A stretch of DNA of 64,000 nt, from the NCBI GenBank assembly GCA_947069175.1, contig CAMTDV010000023.1, positions 86,004,391 to 86,068,390 on the forward strand. Reading direction: 5' to 3'. The stretch's first letter is position 1. The number at the start of each line of letters is the position of its first letter. Origin of the DNA: Scalesia atractyloides. Its lineage: Eukaryota > Streptophyta > Magnoliopsida > Asterales > Asteraceae. Positions 36,288 through 47,345 of this stretch are shown piece after piece. A model generated the notes under the pieces. That model did no database searches and was not told the DNA's origin. It saw only the letters and a program-made list of their open reading frames with translations. A program made the position numbers and the translations under genes.

Positions 36288-36538
36288 AGAAGAGGAGCAA
36301 TGAAGACATGGGTCTGGGATTTTATTTGGGTTTTATAACCTCACTAGCAGAAAAGACGGTTTTACCCTCACATGCTATGCATGTGAGGCCATTAACAAGG
36401 ATTAATAACTAGGTTAGTGACAAAGGATGAAACCCGTAACAAAATTATACTTAAAGGCTGTTTTTAGCAACTTTTAAACATTAAGGCTGGAACCTGCAAG
36501 TTTGAGGAAACATAAAGGACGTTTTGTGCAATTTACTC
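36274..36538 (-). repeat. Right terminal inverted repeat
   Basis: Reverse complement of 35323-35588 with a handful of differences (for example CCATTAACAAGG against CCTTGTTAAATGA). It supplies the stop codon of the internal ORF. Confidence 0.85.
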
Positions 36539-36548
36539 TTTTTTTCTA

Positions 36549-37554
36549 GGTATGTGGTTTCAGGTAATAGGATTGGGTATCACCTAATCCCACACTCGCA
36601 GAAATTATTAAAACTCATCTCATATCCAATTTCTTATCTATTAGACTTCGGGTAAACACGTCCTGTATATATCGGGTTTCGGTTATATCCATGAGGGTCG
36701 ATTTTTTCCATATATATGCTTCTCGAAACATGACCCCTTATTTTTCTTAGATTCACTGATCCAATTTGCAATGATAAGGGGGAGATAAACAACCATTAAA
36801 ATTGTAGAAATTGGTAGGCACGAGAGGGGAAGAGACAACGACGAGTATAACGATATAATACGTTGAATCATCGGTTGTAAACACACGTACACAAACGATC
36901 CGCTAAATTTCATTATAAATGTGATTTTTAATCTCCATCACTTATCACCTATGGCACAACTCATCTACATCTTAATAATCATCATCAACACGAACTCTCC
37001 AATATCCTCCCGTCATTAGTGCAATAGATCAATGTGGCATGAAATCAGATGAGCGAATGAGTTTGGGGGATTCTACAATGTCATGATACAGGAATGAGAA
37101 AGATTATGGGGGTTACAAGGCGCAATCTCTGTTATATGGAGATTTTAAGGGCGAAAAGACAATATTACCCCTGCCTGAAACGGTTAAACATACGAGTGTT
37201 TGGGCTGGGGACGCATAGTGTAGCCCTTTTACAACACAGGGAGCTCAATGATCGAAATTTTCATTTTAGGAACGTGAGTTTACACCGGCCCTAAAGTATA
37301 GGAACGCAAATTGCATTTTACCCTTTTAAAATTATTGTAAGCTTGTTTTGCTACATTTTTATTAATATATATTTTTTGTTTTAAATTTTTATTTCTTGTT
37401 TTACTATACATTGTACTAGGTATATTATTTCTTATTATAAATATAAATTTTTATTTCAACTATTTTAAATATTTGTTTTCTCGAAATCGAATGGTTTTTT
37501 GACGGATGTAAGTCTTTTTAAATTTTTATTATTTTTAACATTGATATTGGTAAC
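36549..37554. other. Interior stretch without a recognised gene; possible MULE-type end near 37325
   Basis: On the minus strand from about 37325, AAAAGGGTAAAATGCAATTTG followed by a TTCCTATACTTTAGGG phrase looks like the end of another Mutator-type repeat, but no partner was found. ORFs at 36683-36913 (minus) and 37094-37294 (plus) have no motif. Confidence 0.35.
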
Positions 37555-38075
37555 TTTGCGTACGGATTTTGCTACAATAGTTATTAAGTGATTTAATATC
37601 TTTTTTTCGATTTTTCTAAGAAATTTGCTACCGGTTTTATTCACTTATTTATAAATATTTATTTTTTGGATTTTGCTACAAACACCACCATGAATTTTAT
37701 ATTTTCTTCATTTTGCAACGGACTTTACTAGGTGTTTTTGTTCAACAGACAGACTAACCGTAGTTAAACTGTACCAAATATATCCTTAGCATTATTTTGC
37801 TACGAATTATATTAAGTCGTTTATTAAATATTTATTTTCTTAATTTTGCTATGGACTTTGCTACGATTTTTTTTGCAACGGAAAATCCGTAGCAAAACCT
37901 TAGTAAATATGTTCGTAGCAAAATATTGCTACATATTTTGCTATGGATATTTTTTTTTGCAACGAAAATCCGTAGCTAGAGCGTAGCAAAATATGTTGGT
38001 AGCGAATCCATAGCTAATCCGTAGCAAAGTTGCGACAAAATTTTTTCTGTAGCAAAACTCCGTAGCTAAAACCTA
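37555..38075 (-). repeat. Subterminal GCTACGGA array, right (inverted)
   Basis: Repeated TCCGTAGCAAAA / TTTGCTACGGA units, densest at 37840-38075. They mirror the array at 31741-32215. The array ends at an ATTTTTATCATAGTA terminus. Confidence 0.65.
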
Positions 38076-38088
38076 TTTTTATCATAGT

Positions 38089-39145
38089 ATCGTTATCTTG
38101 TTATAAACTAAATAAACAGATTTTTAATACCACCTAGTGTACTATTTTATTTTATAGTAAATTAATAAAGATACATCCAATAAAGGAAAAAAATGAAACA
38201 TAACAGCCGACAAAACGTTACTTCATGGTACTTTTTGTTTAACACATCCTCTATGTGTTAAATCAAGCTCTGATTATAGTACTTACGTAAATCGTCTTTT
38301 ACAAGGGAGGATTGATGTTAGGCAATTAGACTTATTAATGTTATTACGTGAGGTTTGAGCTTTATACTATGTCTCTGTAACACTGATTAGCGGTAACTCA
38401 TGACCATAACTTGATATTTAATTGCTTTAGAGTTCTTTTCCCATGACTAATGGTCATGAATAACATCTTTGGATGTTCTCAGCGAACTTACCTATTGACT
38501 TAAGGAACTCATGGTTTTTTCGTGGATTTGGTCAGTCAACAAAAGTACTCGTGGCTTTGACATCGAAGTTATTCTTCTAATTTTGAGTAATCTTCAACAT
38601 CTCATCGAATCATTAAGAATTAGAGTGTATCGGAATCATTAAGAACTATGATGGTATATTACTTAATTCTCACTGAAAACGCTATATTTATAACGGCTAT
38701 ATATAATACTGTATTTACTAGTGATTAAAATAATTTATCGTAATTATAAGAGTTACACCATTTAGCTTATAGTTATGAGAGTTACACCATTTAGCTTATA
38801 ATTACTTTACTAATTGAAAATATTGCTTACGCTACATTTTACTAATAACTTAATTATTACCCTACTTTATTTTGTTTTAGTGCAATTACACAACACAACA
38901 TGAATTAGAGTAAGAATAATTAAGGTATAGTTACAAGTATGGTAATTTTTATTATACTTTTTTTCACGGTAAAGGTTACATAAACATCACTCCTAAAGGT
39001 TACCAAGTTTACAAGTATTAAACCCTGTCTCTTCCCTAGAGGCACAAAGCCTATACCACCCCACTAGTACAAATTTAGCATGATTTTTCTACAAAAATAC
39101 CAATGTGTGGATTTTTTTAATATTTCTTATAGTTAGCATGCTAAA

Positions 39146-39150
<5 letters not shown>
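38089..39150. other. Intergenic, no gene; short tandem duplication at 38743-38812
   Basis: AT-rich. At 38743-38812 a 31-base unit containing GAGTTACACCATTTAGCTTA is repeated twice. No coding or RNA signal. Confidence 0.45.

Positions 39151-39218
<68 letters not shown>
39151..39218 (+). repeat. Compound microsatellite (TA)n(GA)n
   Basis: An uninterrupted TA run from about 39151 to 39189 changes directly into a GA run up to about 39218. Confidence 0.95.
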
Positions 39219-39223
<5 letters not shown>

Positions 39224-40006
39224 AAGAAGGCTTGTTTAAATCTCAACAAATCTAAGTCAATATGTTGATAAAGAATATATTAATAAACTATATATCAAAA
39301 GTTTGTGGGAGTGAGTAACTTTAGTCAAAAATTTTATAGTTTTCTGCTTGTTTTGTTTCGATGGACATGCTTGTTCCCGTCTAATATCTTCTAATACATA
39401 GTGTATGATCATTAAACTAGTATATAACGTTATACTGGAAACAAAAGTCAATGAGGCGGTACAAATTACAATATGTATCCGATGTATTGTATATCCTTTT
39501 CCTTTAAACAAATGACATTTTAAGTTTAGGTGATCTGGTGTAAATTCAGGGCTGGAGTTTTTAAATTTGAATATATTTTGAAACAACAATTATTTTATGT
39601 CGAAAAGATGAAAACATGTTGGTCAATTTATTACAACACAAGCTACTGTATTAGTGTTGTTGCCAATGTAAGACTAGTTTATTGATAGAGTCGTATGCCT
39701 CTTATAAGAAATGTCATATGTTTAATCTTGAGCAAAGACGAATATTTAGATCTATTAGTGTAATAGAGTAGGAGAAAGGGTTGTCTAGCGTCGTTTTTTT
39801 CACATTTGGAAGAAATCCGCCACTAATATACCAGGAATTTGATATGGAAATTGGGATGAAAGTTGAAACATTTTTTTGCAAGGTTTTTCCTATACTCATG
39901 GTTAACTTTTGCAAAAGAATAAATAAGAAAATAAACTAAAAAATTTTGTGGCTAATTTATTCCTAAAACAGTTATTGAATATGCATTAAGACCCTACCAT
40001 ACATCG

Positions 40007-40008
<2 letters not shown>
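39219..40008. other. Intergenic, no gene recognised
   Basis: ORFs on the minus strand (39257-39589, 39714-39914) have low-complexity composition and no family motif. A (TA)n microsatellite follows at 40011-40044. Confidence 0.4.
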
Positions 40009-40045
<37 letters not shown>

Positions 40046-40058
40046 ATGTAAATTTATA

Positions 40059-40080
40059 CTAGTAAAACCCGTGTTACATG
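40059..40080 (-). mobile_element. Helitron-like 3' terminus (minus strand)
   Basis: The minus strand reads CATGTAACACGGGTTTTACTAG followed by T (the CTAG is 40059-40062). A GC-containing imperfect hairpin a few bases before CTRR|T is the Helitron 3' pattern. The 5' TC end was not found, so the element length is unknown. Confidence 0.35.
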
Positions 40081-41322
40081 AGTAATTAAAAATTAATATT
40101 AAATAGTTAATATAAAAAATAGAAATATAATGATATTATGAGATAAGGTGTGATTGATATTATTGTTTCGTTGTTGAGATAGAATACATAGTAAAATAGT
40201 GAAGCAGAATAAGACCAAGTGTAGTGGCCGTTAGCCCCGTCCACGCTCACGGCCACAACAATGCCGATGTGGCACCACTTTGCAGGTGTGGTGTTCGGAG
40301 TGCACACTTATTTGGGGTGGGGGGGGGGGGTAGGGGAAGAATGTGTGTTACTCAAACGGCAGAAGGTAAAGTGGGCTGAGGCATGGGTTTTGGCCGACAT
40401 GGCTCTGACATGGGTATGGTAACGCTCCTCGATGTTAATTGGCTCCACTTGGTCAAGATAACTTTGGCACAAACTATTGTGACAATGACGGAATAAGTTA
40501 TTTATTAGGTATATATTAAATCGGAATCTTATCAAGCTATATTTTGAGGAGACCAGTTAGAAAAGTAATGAAACCTGATTGCACTGGGTCTCTTAGGTAA
40601 TATATCACAATTTTTTTAGAGAGTGCACTTTTCGTCATTTATGTTTCAAAGTTTCTACAAGCGTTATCCTTTACCTTAAAAAATTATAGTGGTTGTCCTT
40701 ATGTTTGCACATGATTACATACGATGTCCTTTGTTCCAAACGTAGTTAAACTCACAAAATAGTGTTTTTATCCTTCTTTTTATAGAGTTAAAAATAGTTA
40801 ATTAGAGTTTTTATTTATTCTCTCTCTCATAAAATTATTCCCTCTCTCTCATATAATTTTCTTCCCCTGCACACTCCCATCATCTTCCCTCCTAACAGCA
40901 TCAATTTTGGGTTCGAGGACAGATCGACATCAAATGTAACGAAAGCGGACCTCATCCCACTTCATCTTCCTAGACCCATCACCACCCATCACGGCGACCA
41001 ACTACCATCATCTTGCATCGACACCTTCTCACACCTCTCCACTCTCCACCACCGCCAGTGCCATCGTCATCAAAAACCACCGAAAAATCATACACCGTCG
41101 TCCACCGCCGCATAGGCACCTTCTCAGATCTCTTCTAACTCAACAAATCTGCATATTCTAACGGACACCTCTGTTGCGTTTGATTTGTAATTACAGTTTG
41201 TTAGGATTGGTTATGAAGCTTCTTTAGCGAGATTTGATCGTTTTGGTTTGGATTGATTTAGGTGGATTGAGTGTGACAGTTGTGAGTGTTGATGAGTTGA
41301 GTTAGGTTTAGGATTTTAGGCA
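40063..41322. other. Intergenic with a CACC/CATC-rich degenerate segment
   Basis: 40620-40780 contains 'TCGTCATTTATGTTTCAAAG'-type phrases similar to Mutator-like ends. 40860-41130 is rich in CACCACC/CATCATC and may be a decayed gene capture, but no continuous frame is visible. A G-rich run lies at about 40314-40336. Confidence 0.35.
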
Positions 41323-41699
41323 TTTTGAGTTGATTATGTGATGATTGAGATTTTAAGAGGCCGTAATTAGGTTGAGCCCAGATGAGTTTTAGAAGACAAT
41401 TTTGGAGCAAACTAATTAAGTTGGAGACCTGACCAGTTTCATTTAATTATAGCCCATTTAGTCTTTTCTTTGAGAATAAGTTATTAACCCTACTTGTAAT
41501 CTCTATTTAAATAATCTTTGTATTTGTAATTCCTCATCACGAGTGGTGAGAGGCAGAAAGCAATAAAATTCTTGGTTGCAGCATGTGGACGTAGGTCAGC
41601 CAAACCGAACCACGTAAATCGTTGTGTTCTGCGTTCGTTTATTTTTCTGCAGGTTATCGTTTGTGTGCTTGTTGCTTCGACGTGCGTACACCTATAACA
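41323..41699 (+). repeat. 5' LTR of the copia-like element
   Basis: Matches 43315-43624 but carries about 55 extra bases around 41430-41490. Its first bases are mutated (TTTTGAG in place of TGTTGAG). Confidence 0.75.
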
Positions 41700-41701
41700 A
41701 G

Positions 41702-41713
41702 TGGTATCAAAGC
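41702..41713 (+). other. Primer-binding site, tRNA-Met type
   Basis: TGGTATCAAAGC, two bases after the 5' LTR. It differs by one base from the usual TGGTATCAGAGC. Confidence 0.75.
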
Positions 41714-42289
41714 TTAAGCTCATTAACACTTGAAATCCAATCGCAGAAAATCAGTTCGTTTATCCTTCATCAATCATAGTTTTTTTTTATATTTGGTGCA
41801 GTTGAAGAAAAACAAGTTTCTTGTTTGCGATTAACAAGAAGCATTCAAAAAACAACTGTTTTGTTGTTTTGTGTTGGTTTTCCTCAAGACGTCAAAGACA
41901 AAGAAAAATAAATAAATATTGGTATGCCTTTGATTTATTTGATTGGTTTATCCAATCAAACTTGGGATAAAATTATATTATTGTTTGCAAAAGATAAGTC
42001 ATTTACATTTGACCAAGATCCATATTTGTTCTATTTAGGTCACAAAATAGAAAAGGGGCAGTAGCCCAACGTGGATAAACAAACAATTTTGGCAGTAGGT
42101 CGAAAGTTCTCTTTTGGGAGAAAAACAACTAGGTTATGATCATTTTTTGGGGTGTTTTAGAGTATTGTTTTATTGAAGACCAGAGAAGTAGAATCATCGA
42201 CCAATGATCAAGTGCTACTTGTTTCAGTTTGATGTTTGTTTATTTTCGATTTCGATTTTCAATTTCGTTAGTCGTGTTTGTGTTAACAT

Positions 42290-42690
42290 GGTAGAAGACT
42301 GGATGGGGCTAATTGAGAAGTTTAACGATACAAATTTTAGCTAGAGGAAAATCCAAATGAGAAGAAAGAAATTAACATTATAGCAAACCAGTTAGTAAAT
42401 GACGATGCTCCAGTCTGTAGCGTGGAGAGAAGTGTGGATTCCTGGGTTATGGATTCGAGTACTTCATTTCATGCTACCCATAGTAGTGAAGCATTGCGAA
42501 ATCCGAAAGAGGGTGACTTTGGTAGGGTGAGACTAGCGAACGATGAGGTCCTTGATGTTACCGGCATGGCTGACTCGATTTAAAGACTCCAGCAGTTTAT
42601 TGGGCTTTGAAAGATGTTAGAGTAATTCCAAGTCTGAAAAAATTGATTTCTGTTGGGGCAGTTGGATGAACAAGGGCACGGGGTTAAGTT
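42290..42690 (+). pseudogene. Copia gag start and protease/pre-integrase fragment
   Basis: MVEDWMGLIEKFNDTNF (about 42290-42340) resembles the gag N-terminal 'KFNG-NF' phrase of copia elements. At 42438 the frame gives SWVMDSSTSFHATHSSEAL, the copia protease motif WV-DSG[AS][ST]-H with the DSG glycine changed to Ser. DFGRVRLANDEVLDVTG follows. A stop and shift near 42580 precede PSLKKLISVG at about 42630-42655. RT, RNase H and most of integrase are absent, so it is non-functional. Confidence 0.7.
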
Positions 42691-43314
42691 CTGGAATGAG
42701 TAGTGGAAGGTTATCAAGGGGAGTCTAGTCATAGCTTGAGGAAAGAAATTGGATTCGCTGTATATGGTCAGTTTACCGTATGAGGAAGTAACCTCCCATT
42801 TCAAAGAAAAACAAAATCCAGTTCACAGCGTCTCGTCGGCAGAAGAAGTTTGTTTTGCAGATGAAAAACCCATAGCCATAAGTAAGATTTAGATTGAGCG
42901 TGCTTGGAAAGGTTCATGGGAACCAGTCAAGGGTTTTCGTGGCATTGGGAGCACGGGTTGTGATTCAGTCAGAGTTACTAAGACGACCTGGTAAGAGTTC
43001 TAGAGACCTGTAGAACCAGTATTCCAGCTGTCAAAGTCTCTCCAGTTGATTATCTGCTTTATTCGGAGAGTGTTTGTTCTCAGGGTGTTTCAGGATCCGA
43101 CAGTTCATGTCTGTGGGAGCCAGTAGGGATCGAGGACGAGTCAGGGCAATTTCAGCCATGACAGGTGTGTTGGAGTTTAGGGGAGCTTCAACGGGCCTTC
43201 ATGTTAATTGATAAGAAGGCCGATACAGCCAGGATATGATGAAGAACTTACTAGATGTACAAGCGTTCACAGCGGAAGGTAGTTTAAAGATCATCAAGCT
43301 TCCAAGTGGGAGAT

Positions 43315-43624
43315 TGTTGAGTTATGTGTGGAGGCTCGATTTGGGTTGAGCCCGGTTCAGTTTTAGAAGACAATTTTGGAGCACCCTAGTTAAGTTGGAG
43401 ACAACAATAAAATTTTTTAACCTAGTTGTGACCATATTAATATGATCTTTGTATTTGTAATTTCATCAGAGTGGTGAAAGGCAGAAAGCAATAAAATTTC
43501 GTGTTGTAGTTCGTGGACGTAGGTCAGCCGACCTAATCACGTAAATCCTTGTGTTCTCGTGTTCATTTATTTTTCTACATGTTATCGTTTGTGTGTATTG
43601 CTTCGTCGTGCTTATACCCTAACA
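43315..43624 (+). repeat. 3' LTR of the copia-like element
   Basis: Starts TGTTGAGTTATGTGTGG after a CAAGTGGGAGAT polypurine tract and ends ACCCTAACA. Matches the 5' LTR in order. Confidence 0.8.
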
Positions 43625-44565
43625 CTTTTATGAAGGAAATAAGTTCTTTTTCCTTCATTTGATCTGGAAAATGTTCTTTTATATCTTTTTCAGACAGTTT
43701 TGTCATTTGACATGAGAAATATATTTATTCATTAAATTGAATTGTTATTGATTAATTTATTTTTGGTTTACTTAAGGTTTTAAACACGAATAATCAGAAA
43801 AGAGGAAGCAGCCAAGCACAAAAGTTTGCGATGCTTTCGATTAAAATAGAGTGACCATTAAGCTTTTTCCTCTCCTCCTTTTAGTCTACACCTATGTAGC
43901 TACCTATGCTTATTTACCACATATACATTTCCCCTTCTAGGGAATAGTGAAACTATATGAATGACAAAATTGACGGGCAGTTAATTAGCTTTTTTTTTCT
44001 TTTTAAGGTAGTATATAATAATTGAAATCCAAACTTAAGTACTAAAATGCTAATTATGAAGTGAATGGGAATAGTGTTAGACACTTGTTTGATACTTCTT
44101 CATTAGTTTAACTAAATTGGTATTTTGCTATGTTTAATTTACAGTTTTGTCATTGTTTTTGTTTTTTCCTCTCCCAGCCAAATTACGTTTTGCTCTCGGT
44201 TTCAAATTTACAGTCTTGCTATCGTTTTTACCTGTCAAATTACGATTTTGTCCCCAGTGTAAACTTATAGTCATGCCATCGTTTTAAATTTTTTTTACAA
44301 AAACTATGATAGTGTTTTGTTTTAATTGGTTTACTCGGTATAATTTTTATTCGTGTCAAGCGACTGCCTGACGACACGCTCATGTGTTTTGCTCTCAGTT
44401 TAAAATTATAGTTTTCCGTTGTTTTAGTTCTTTTTTAGCAAAAGTGTGGTAATGTTTTGTTTTATTTGTTTGACCGATATACTTTTTTTTAAATCGTGTT
44501 ATGAGTAGTATGTACAAGTAATCGAAACAAATACGTACATGTTATGAGAGAGAAATATTCGACTT
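43625..44565. other. Intergenic with repeated ATTTACAGTTTTGTCAT-type phrases
   Basis: 44100-44500 repeats a 'TAAATT-ACAGT-TTGCTATCGTTTT' phrase three or four times, as in the interior of plant non-autonomous elements. It may be the body of the Helitron-like element ending at 44598. No coding signal. Confidence 0.4.
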
Positions 44566-44598
44566 TAGTGCCACGCAACGCGGGCGGGTAAAAACTAG
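44566..44598 (+). mobile_element. Helitron-like 3' terminus (plus strand)
   Basis: CCACGCAACGCGGGCGGGT forms a small GC hairpin, followed by AAAAA and CTAG (44595-44598) before T. This is the CTRR|T pattern of Helitron 3' ends. The 5' TC end was not located. Confidence 0.4.
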
Positions 44599-44949
44599 TT
44601 TTATATATTTTATAAGCTAACATACTATATAATAATGAAATATACGTATTTAAATGAATCCAATAACTAAATGGTAAATGGAGATAATCAAAATTCTCTA
44701 ATACAATGACGTATTTTAAAGATAGCATGTACAATAACATTTGCGAAACCGAGAGATCATATTTTACAGATTAATAGAAGCGGAAAGTTTTCTAATATAA
44801 TTTTTCTTTGATAAGAAAAAAAACCTTATGCCAACTCGAGTTTAACGTAAACATTGGCATGGAATTATGTTGATGAATCATGTGACCCAAGTCGGTTTTG
44901 GAAAATTGACCGGAAAGTTTTACCTTGCCAGTAAGTAGGAAATTCTGCC

Positions 44950-45640
44950 AGAGCCAGTGTATGTCAATCAATGCTTTCGACCATTCCTAGAAAATCATGT
45001 CTTTCTTCGTGCGCTAGATATAATTTTTTGACGTCGTTTGCGTTTGGTTTTCGCAGATATCTCTTGCTATATAACTTCACGATCCATTCACAAAACCTGT
45101 TTTGTGCAAACATTAACGAGAAGTTCTTTCGGACATCCTTAAATACTCGTCCAATGAATCAGGTGCAGTCCCGTATGCGAGCAGACGAATGGCCGCGGTA
45201 CATTTCTGTAAAGTGGTGAATCCCCTACGGCCCCTTGCGTCGTATAGAAGTGTAAAAATGAATTAGATTGCGTCAGGTCGTCTGCTATACGTAAGAATAG
45301 TCGACTACTCATTCGGAACCGACGTCTAAACATCTCGTCCGTGTACACATGTCATCGGCAAAGTAATCGACCACTAACTATCATGTCTAGCTAAATATTA
45401 ACGACGAAAAATAAATTAAATTCATTATTAACACGGAAAAAGAATTATATAAATTAGAATACACAAAATAAAGATACACTAAAAAATTAATTACTTATTT
45501 AAATTAAAAAATATACACTAAAAAAATTAAATACCTTCTCGGTGTCCATTTAAGGCGGCCGCCCTAGTTTGCGGTTGTGACGACGTTTCTTCCTCTTCCT
45601 CCTCCATAATCAGATGTGCTGTGTGCATAATGAAGTTCGC
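44950..45640 (-). pseudogene. PIF/Harbinger-like transposase, 5' half
   Basis: On the minus strand an ATG at about 45608 starts MEEEEEETSSQPQTRAAAL. After disruption around 45370-45540, VYTDEMFRRRFRMSSRLFLRIADDLTQ (45348-45265) gives the diagnostic N-terminal block of plant Harbinger transposases. Then comes the region that normally leads to the conserved Y-x-SP-QK-T block, here shifted (about 45139-45240). The SIDC and DDE motifs were not found in full further left, though the CTV.../ARYNF-like tail near 44950-45080 is probably part of it. Different from the copy at 14.2-17.7 kb and equally non-functional. Confidence 0.7.
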
Positions 45641-45970
45641 AAAAAATAATTCGCCCTTCACCCGAAGATGATGAACACCACGATGAAGAAGAAAAAGATA
45701 TGCCTATATTTTTATATATAATATGGTTGTGTATAAAAAATTGAGAGGGATTGAAAAGATTTAGTTTAAAAGTGAGGGAATAAAGGGTATATATTTATAA
45801 AATGGTATTGATATTTTGTTTACAAACGGCTATATAACAGATAGTTTTTTTGTCATCTAGCGATCCGTCCTCAATGTCGATGCCGCCGGCTCAATAAAAA
45901 TGGTGTTGAGAGGCGTCGCCGGACCAGGCCAGGCCTTGGACAATCCTCCACACCGAATAGCCTAATACAT
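45641..45970 (-). mobile_element. 5' untranslated end of the second Harbinger element
   Basis: The stretch immediately upstream of the minus-strand transposase ATG has TATA-like ATATATAAAAATATAGG (about 45700) and, at 45870-45965, an unusually GC-rich block containing CCTGGCCTGGTCCGGCGACG and GCCGGCGGCATCG on the minus strand, as expected for the element terminus. The exact end and the 3-bp target duplication were not identified. Confidence 0.4.
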
Positions 45971-46480
45971 TTTGAAGCCGACAGGATACTATGTTATTTA
46001 TATCAATCAACCTAGTAACGTAAATCATCTGTGTTAAATCACATTAACTGTTTTATTATGTACTATTACATATTTTTCCTGATTTTGATTTGAGTAAAAA
46101 AGCATGGATGTCAATCAATGTTGTTGTCAACTAACAAAGAGATCTCATGATTTGTCTTGCACAATGCTCACTGATAAAAAAATGGGCACTTGTGATCGAA
46201 AAAAGGGACCAAAATTGCATTGTTCGCAAAATCAGTGATAACGATCACAAGATAGTTGCAAATTTTGCAACCGTTTCAGACTATTTTCTACAGAAATTCA
46301 ATTGTCAATTCCCAGTTTTCTTGTAGTTGCTATTAATTAAAACACACATGAAGGGGTTAAACATACTTCTATCCAATCTTTTTACCACTTTATCTTTTCA
46401 AAACACACTGCTATAATTGGCCTTTGGTTTGTCTTGGTTGGACATCATCAAATCTTTGACTTGTTTCTTCTGCTGTGTCC

Positions 46481-46570
46481 AGTTTCTTGATTAATAAACT
46501 TATCTATTTCTAACGAATTAATATCAGTTTCTTGACGAATAAATTTATCTATTTCTAACCAATTAATATT
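46481..46570 (+). repeat. Tandem duplication, 2 x about 45 bp, upstream of the MYB gene
   Basis: AGTTTCTTGA-TAATAAACTTATCTATTTCTAAC-AATTAATAT occurs twice in a row with few differences. It lies 1.4 kb upstream of the MYB start. Confidence 0.75.
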
Positions 46571-46724
46571 CACAAATGAACCAAACTTTTAGCACGATTG
46601 TAATTGACAATTATAACTACATCACTAGCTAATAATTGAACAGTACACGAGAGGTTGGCGACAAACAAAGGCGATGGAGGCTTCTTTGTTGATTTTACTT
46701 GCACCATTACCTTTAAACAATATA

Positions 46725-46973
46725 ATAAAAATTAATTATGATAGTCTACTTTCAAATATTACTATTTAAAGTCACCGGAGAGATATTTGTGTAGTTGTTT
46801 GTCTATTTTGCATTTTTGTTCATTGTTCTCTTGAAGTTTAAAATTCTTATAATAAAATTTAATTATGAGTTGTCTATTTTAAAGTATTAATATTTCAAGT
46901 CACCGAAGAGATATTTGTGTAGTTGCTTGTCTGGTTGCATCTACGTTCATTGTTCTCTTAAAGTTTAAAATTC
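46725..46973 (+). repeat. Tandem duplication, 2 x about 125 bp, upstream of the MYB gene
   Basis: The two units share AATTAATTATGA, a TATTTAAAGTCACCGGAGAG / TCACCGAAGAGATATTTGTG block and TTCATTGTTCTCTT-AAGTTTAAAATTC. An (ATT)n microsatellite follows at 46979-47010. The position about 1 kb upstream of the MYB start could affect regulation; that is speculative. Confidence 0.75.
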
Positions 46974-47074
46974 CAATGCATTTATTATTATTATTATTAT
47001 TATTATTTATTATTTAAACGACCAACTAAATCACTATATAAGCATGTTGGAATGCACTCAATTAAGCGAATGCA

Positions 47075-47345
47075 TCCTCTCTACCATAACGGTCAGAGTT
47101 GGATGTATACCCGAGCCACCAAACCACTAGTTTCCGGGGTGAACCCGTTCGTCCAAGGCCTACTGCGGTAAAACCCAGTTCGCCTCGGTCTCGAATTGGC
47201 AACCTTCAGAGAGGCCTAGTCCTAAATTTCATTGCCACCACCAATGTCTTTCAAAGTGATGCTAGTGAAAGTTGAATTTGAGACTTTAAGAAAAGAAATT
47301 AAGTGACTAGACCACTAAACCAACTTGTTAGCACAAAAACATTAT
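47075..47345 (-). mobile_element. tRNA-derived SINE-like element
   Basis: On the minus strand from about 47340, an A-box-like GTTGGTTTAGTGG is followed by a B-box-like AAATTCAACTT region. The GC-richer body includes GGTTGCCAATTCGAGACCGA, GGGTTTTACCGCAGTAGG and GGCTCGGGTATACATCCAAC. Head plus body without coding capacity suits a SINE. A second tRNA-like phrase (GGTCTAGAGTTTGAGTCTC) lies on the minus strand near 47675-47700. No target duplication was established. Confidence 0.45.

Larger units (their letters stand above)
35323..36538. mobile_element. Pack-MULE-like element carrying a zinc-finger ORF, TSD TTTTTTTCTA
   Basis: A 1216-bp element with long, almost identical terminal inverted repeats (35323-35588 and 36274-36538). 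They start GAGTAAATTGCACAAAACG and run for about 265 bases. The perfect 10-bp direct repeat TTTTTTTCTA at 35313-35322 and 36539-36548 matches the 8-11-bp duplications of Mutator-like elements. The interior holds a duplicated tRNA-like fragment and one ORF with no transposase similarity. Long inverted repeats, MULE-size target duplication and a host-type gene inside fit the Pack-MULE definition. Near-identity of the arms suggests a young insertion. Confidence 0.8.
31741..38088. mobile_element. Probable non-autonomous CACTA-like element with nested insertions
   Basis: The left edge reads CTACCGTAAAAATAGG and the complement of the right edge reads ACTATGATAAAAATAGG, both followed inward by arrays of GCTACGGA/TTAGCTACGAA in inverted orientation (31741-32215 and 37555-38075). 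Subterminal arrays next to a CACTA-like end are typical of En/Spm elements. No transposase was recognised, and no 3-bp target duplication could be confirmed. The interior carries a MITE, a hAT-like insertion and a Pack-MULE-like element. Alternatively, two ends of different elements could lie near each other by chance. Confidence 0.5.
41323..43624 (+). mobile_element. Ty1/copia-like retrotransposon, internally deleted (2.3 kb)
   Basis: Direct LTRs (41323-41699 and 43315-43624) share the GTTGAGCCC...GAGTTTTAGAAGACAATTTTGGAGCA start, the GCAGAAAGCAATAAAATT poly(A)-signal-like block and the CTATAACA/CCTAACA end. The primer-binding site is at 41702-41713 and the purine-rich CCAAGTGGGAGAT precedes the 3' LTR. 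Only a protease-region fragment of gag-pol remains. No clear target duplication (AGGCA against CTTTT). LTRs are strongly diverged, so it is old. Confidence 0.8.

Noticed and set aside
40314..40336. Possible G-quadruplex from the G run
   Set aside because: A single homopolymer-type run with one interruption; does not show four separated G tracts.
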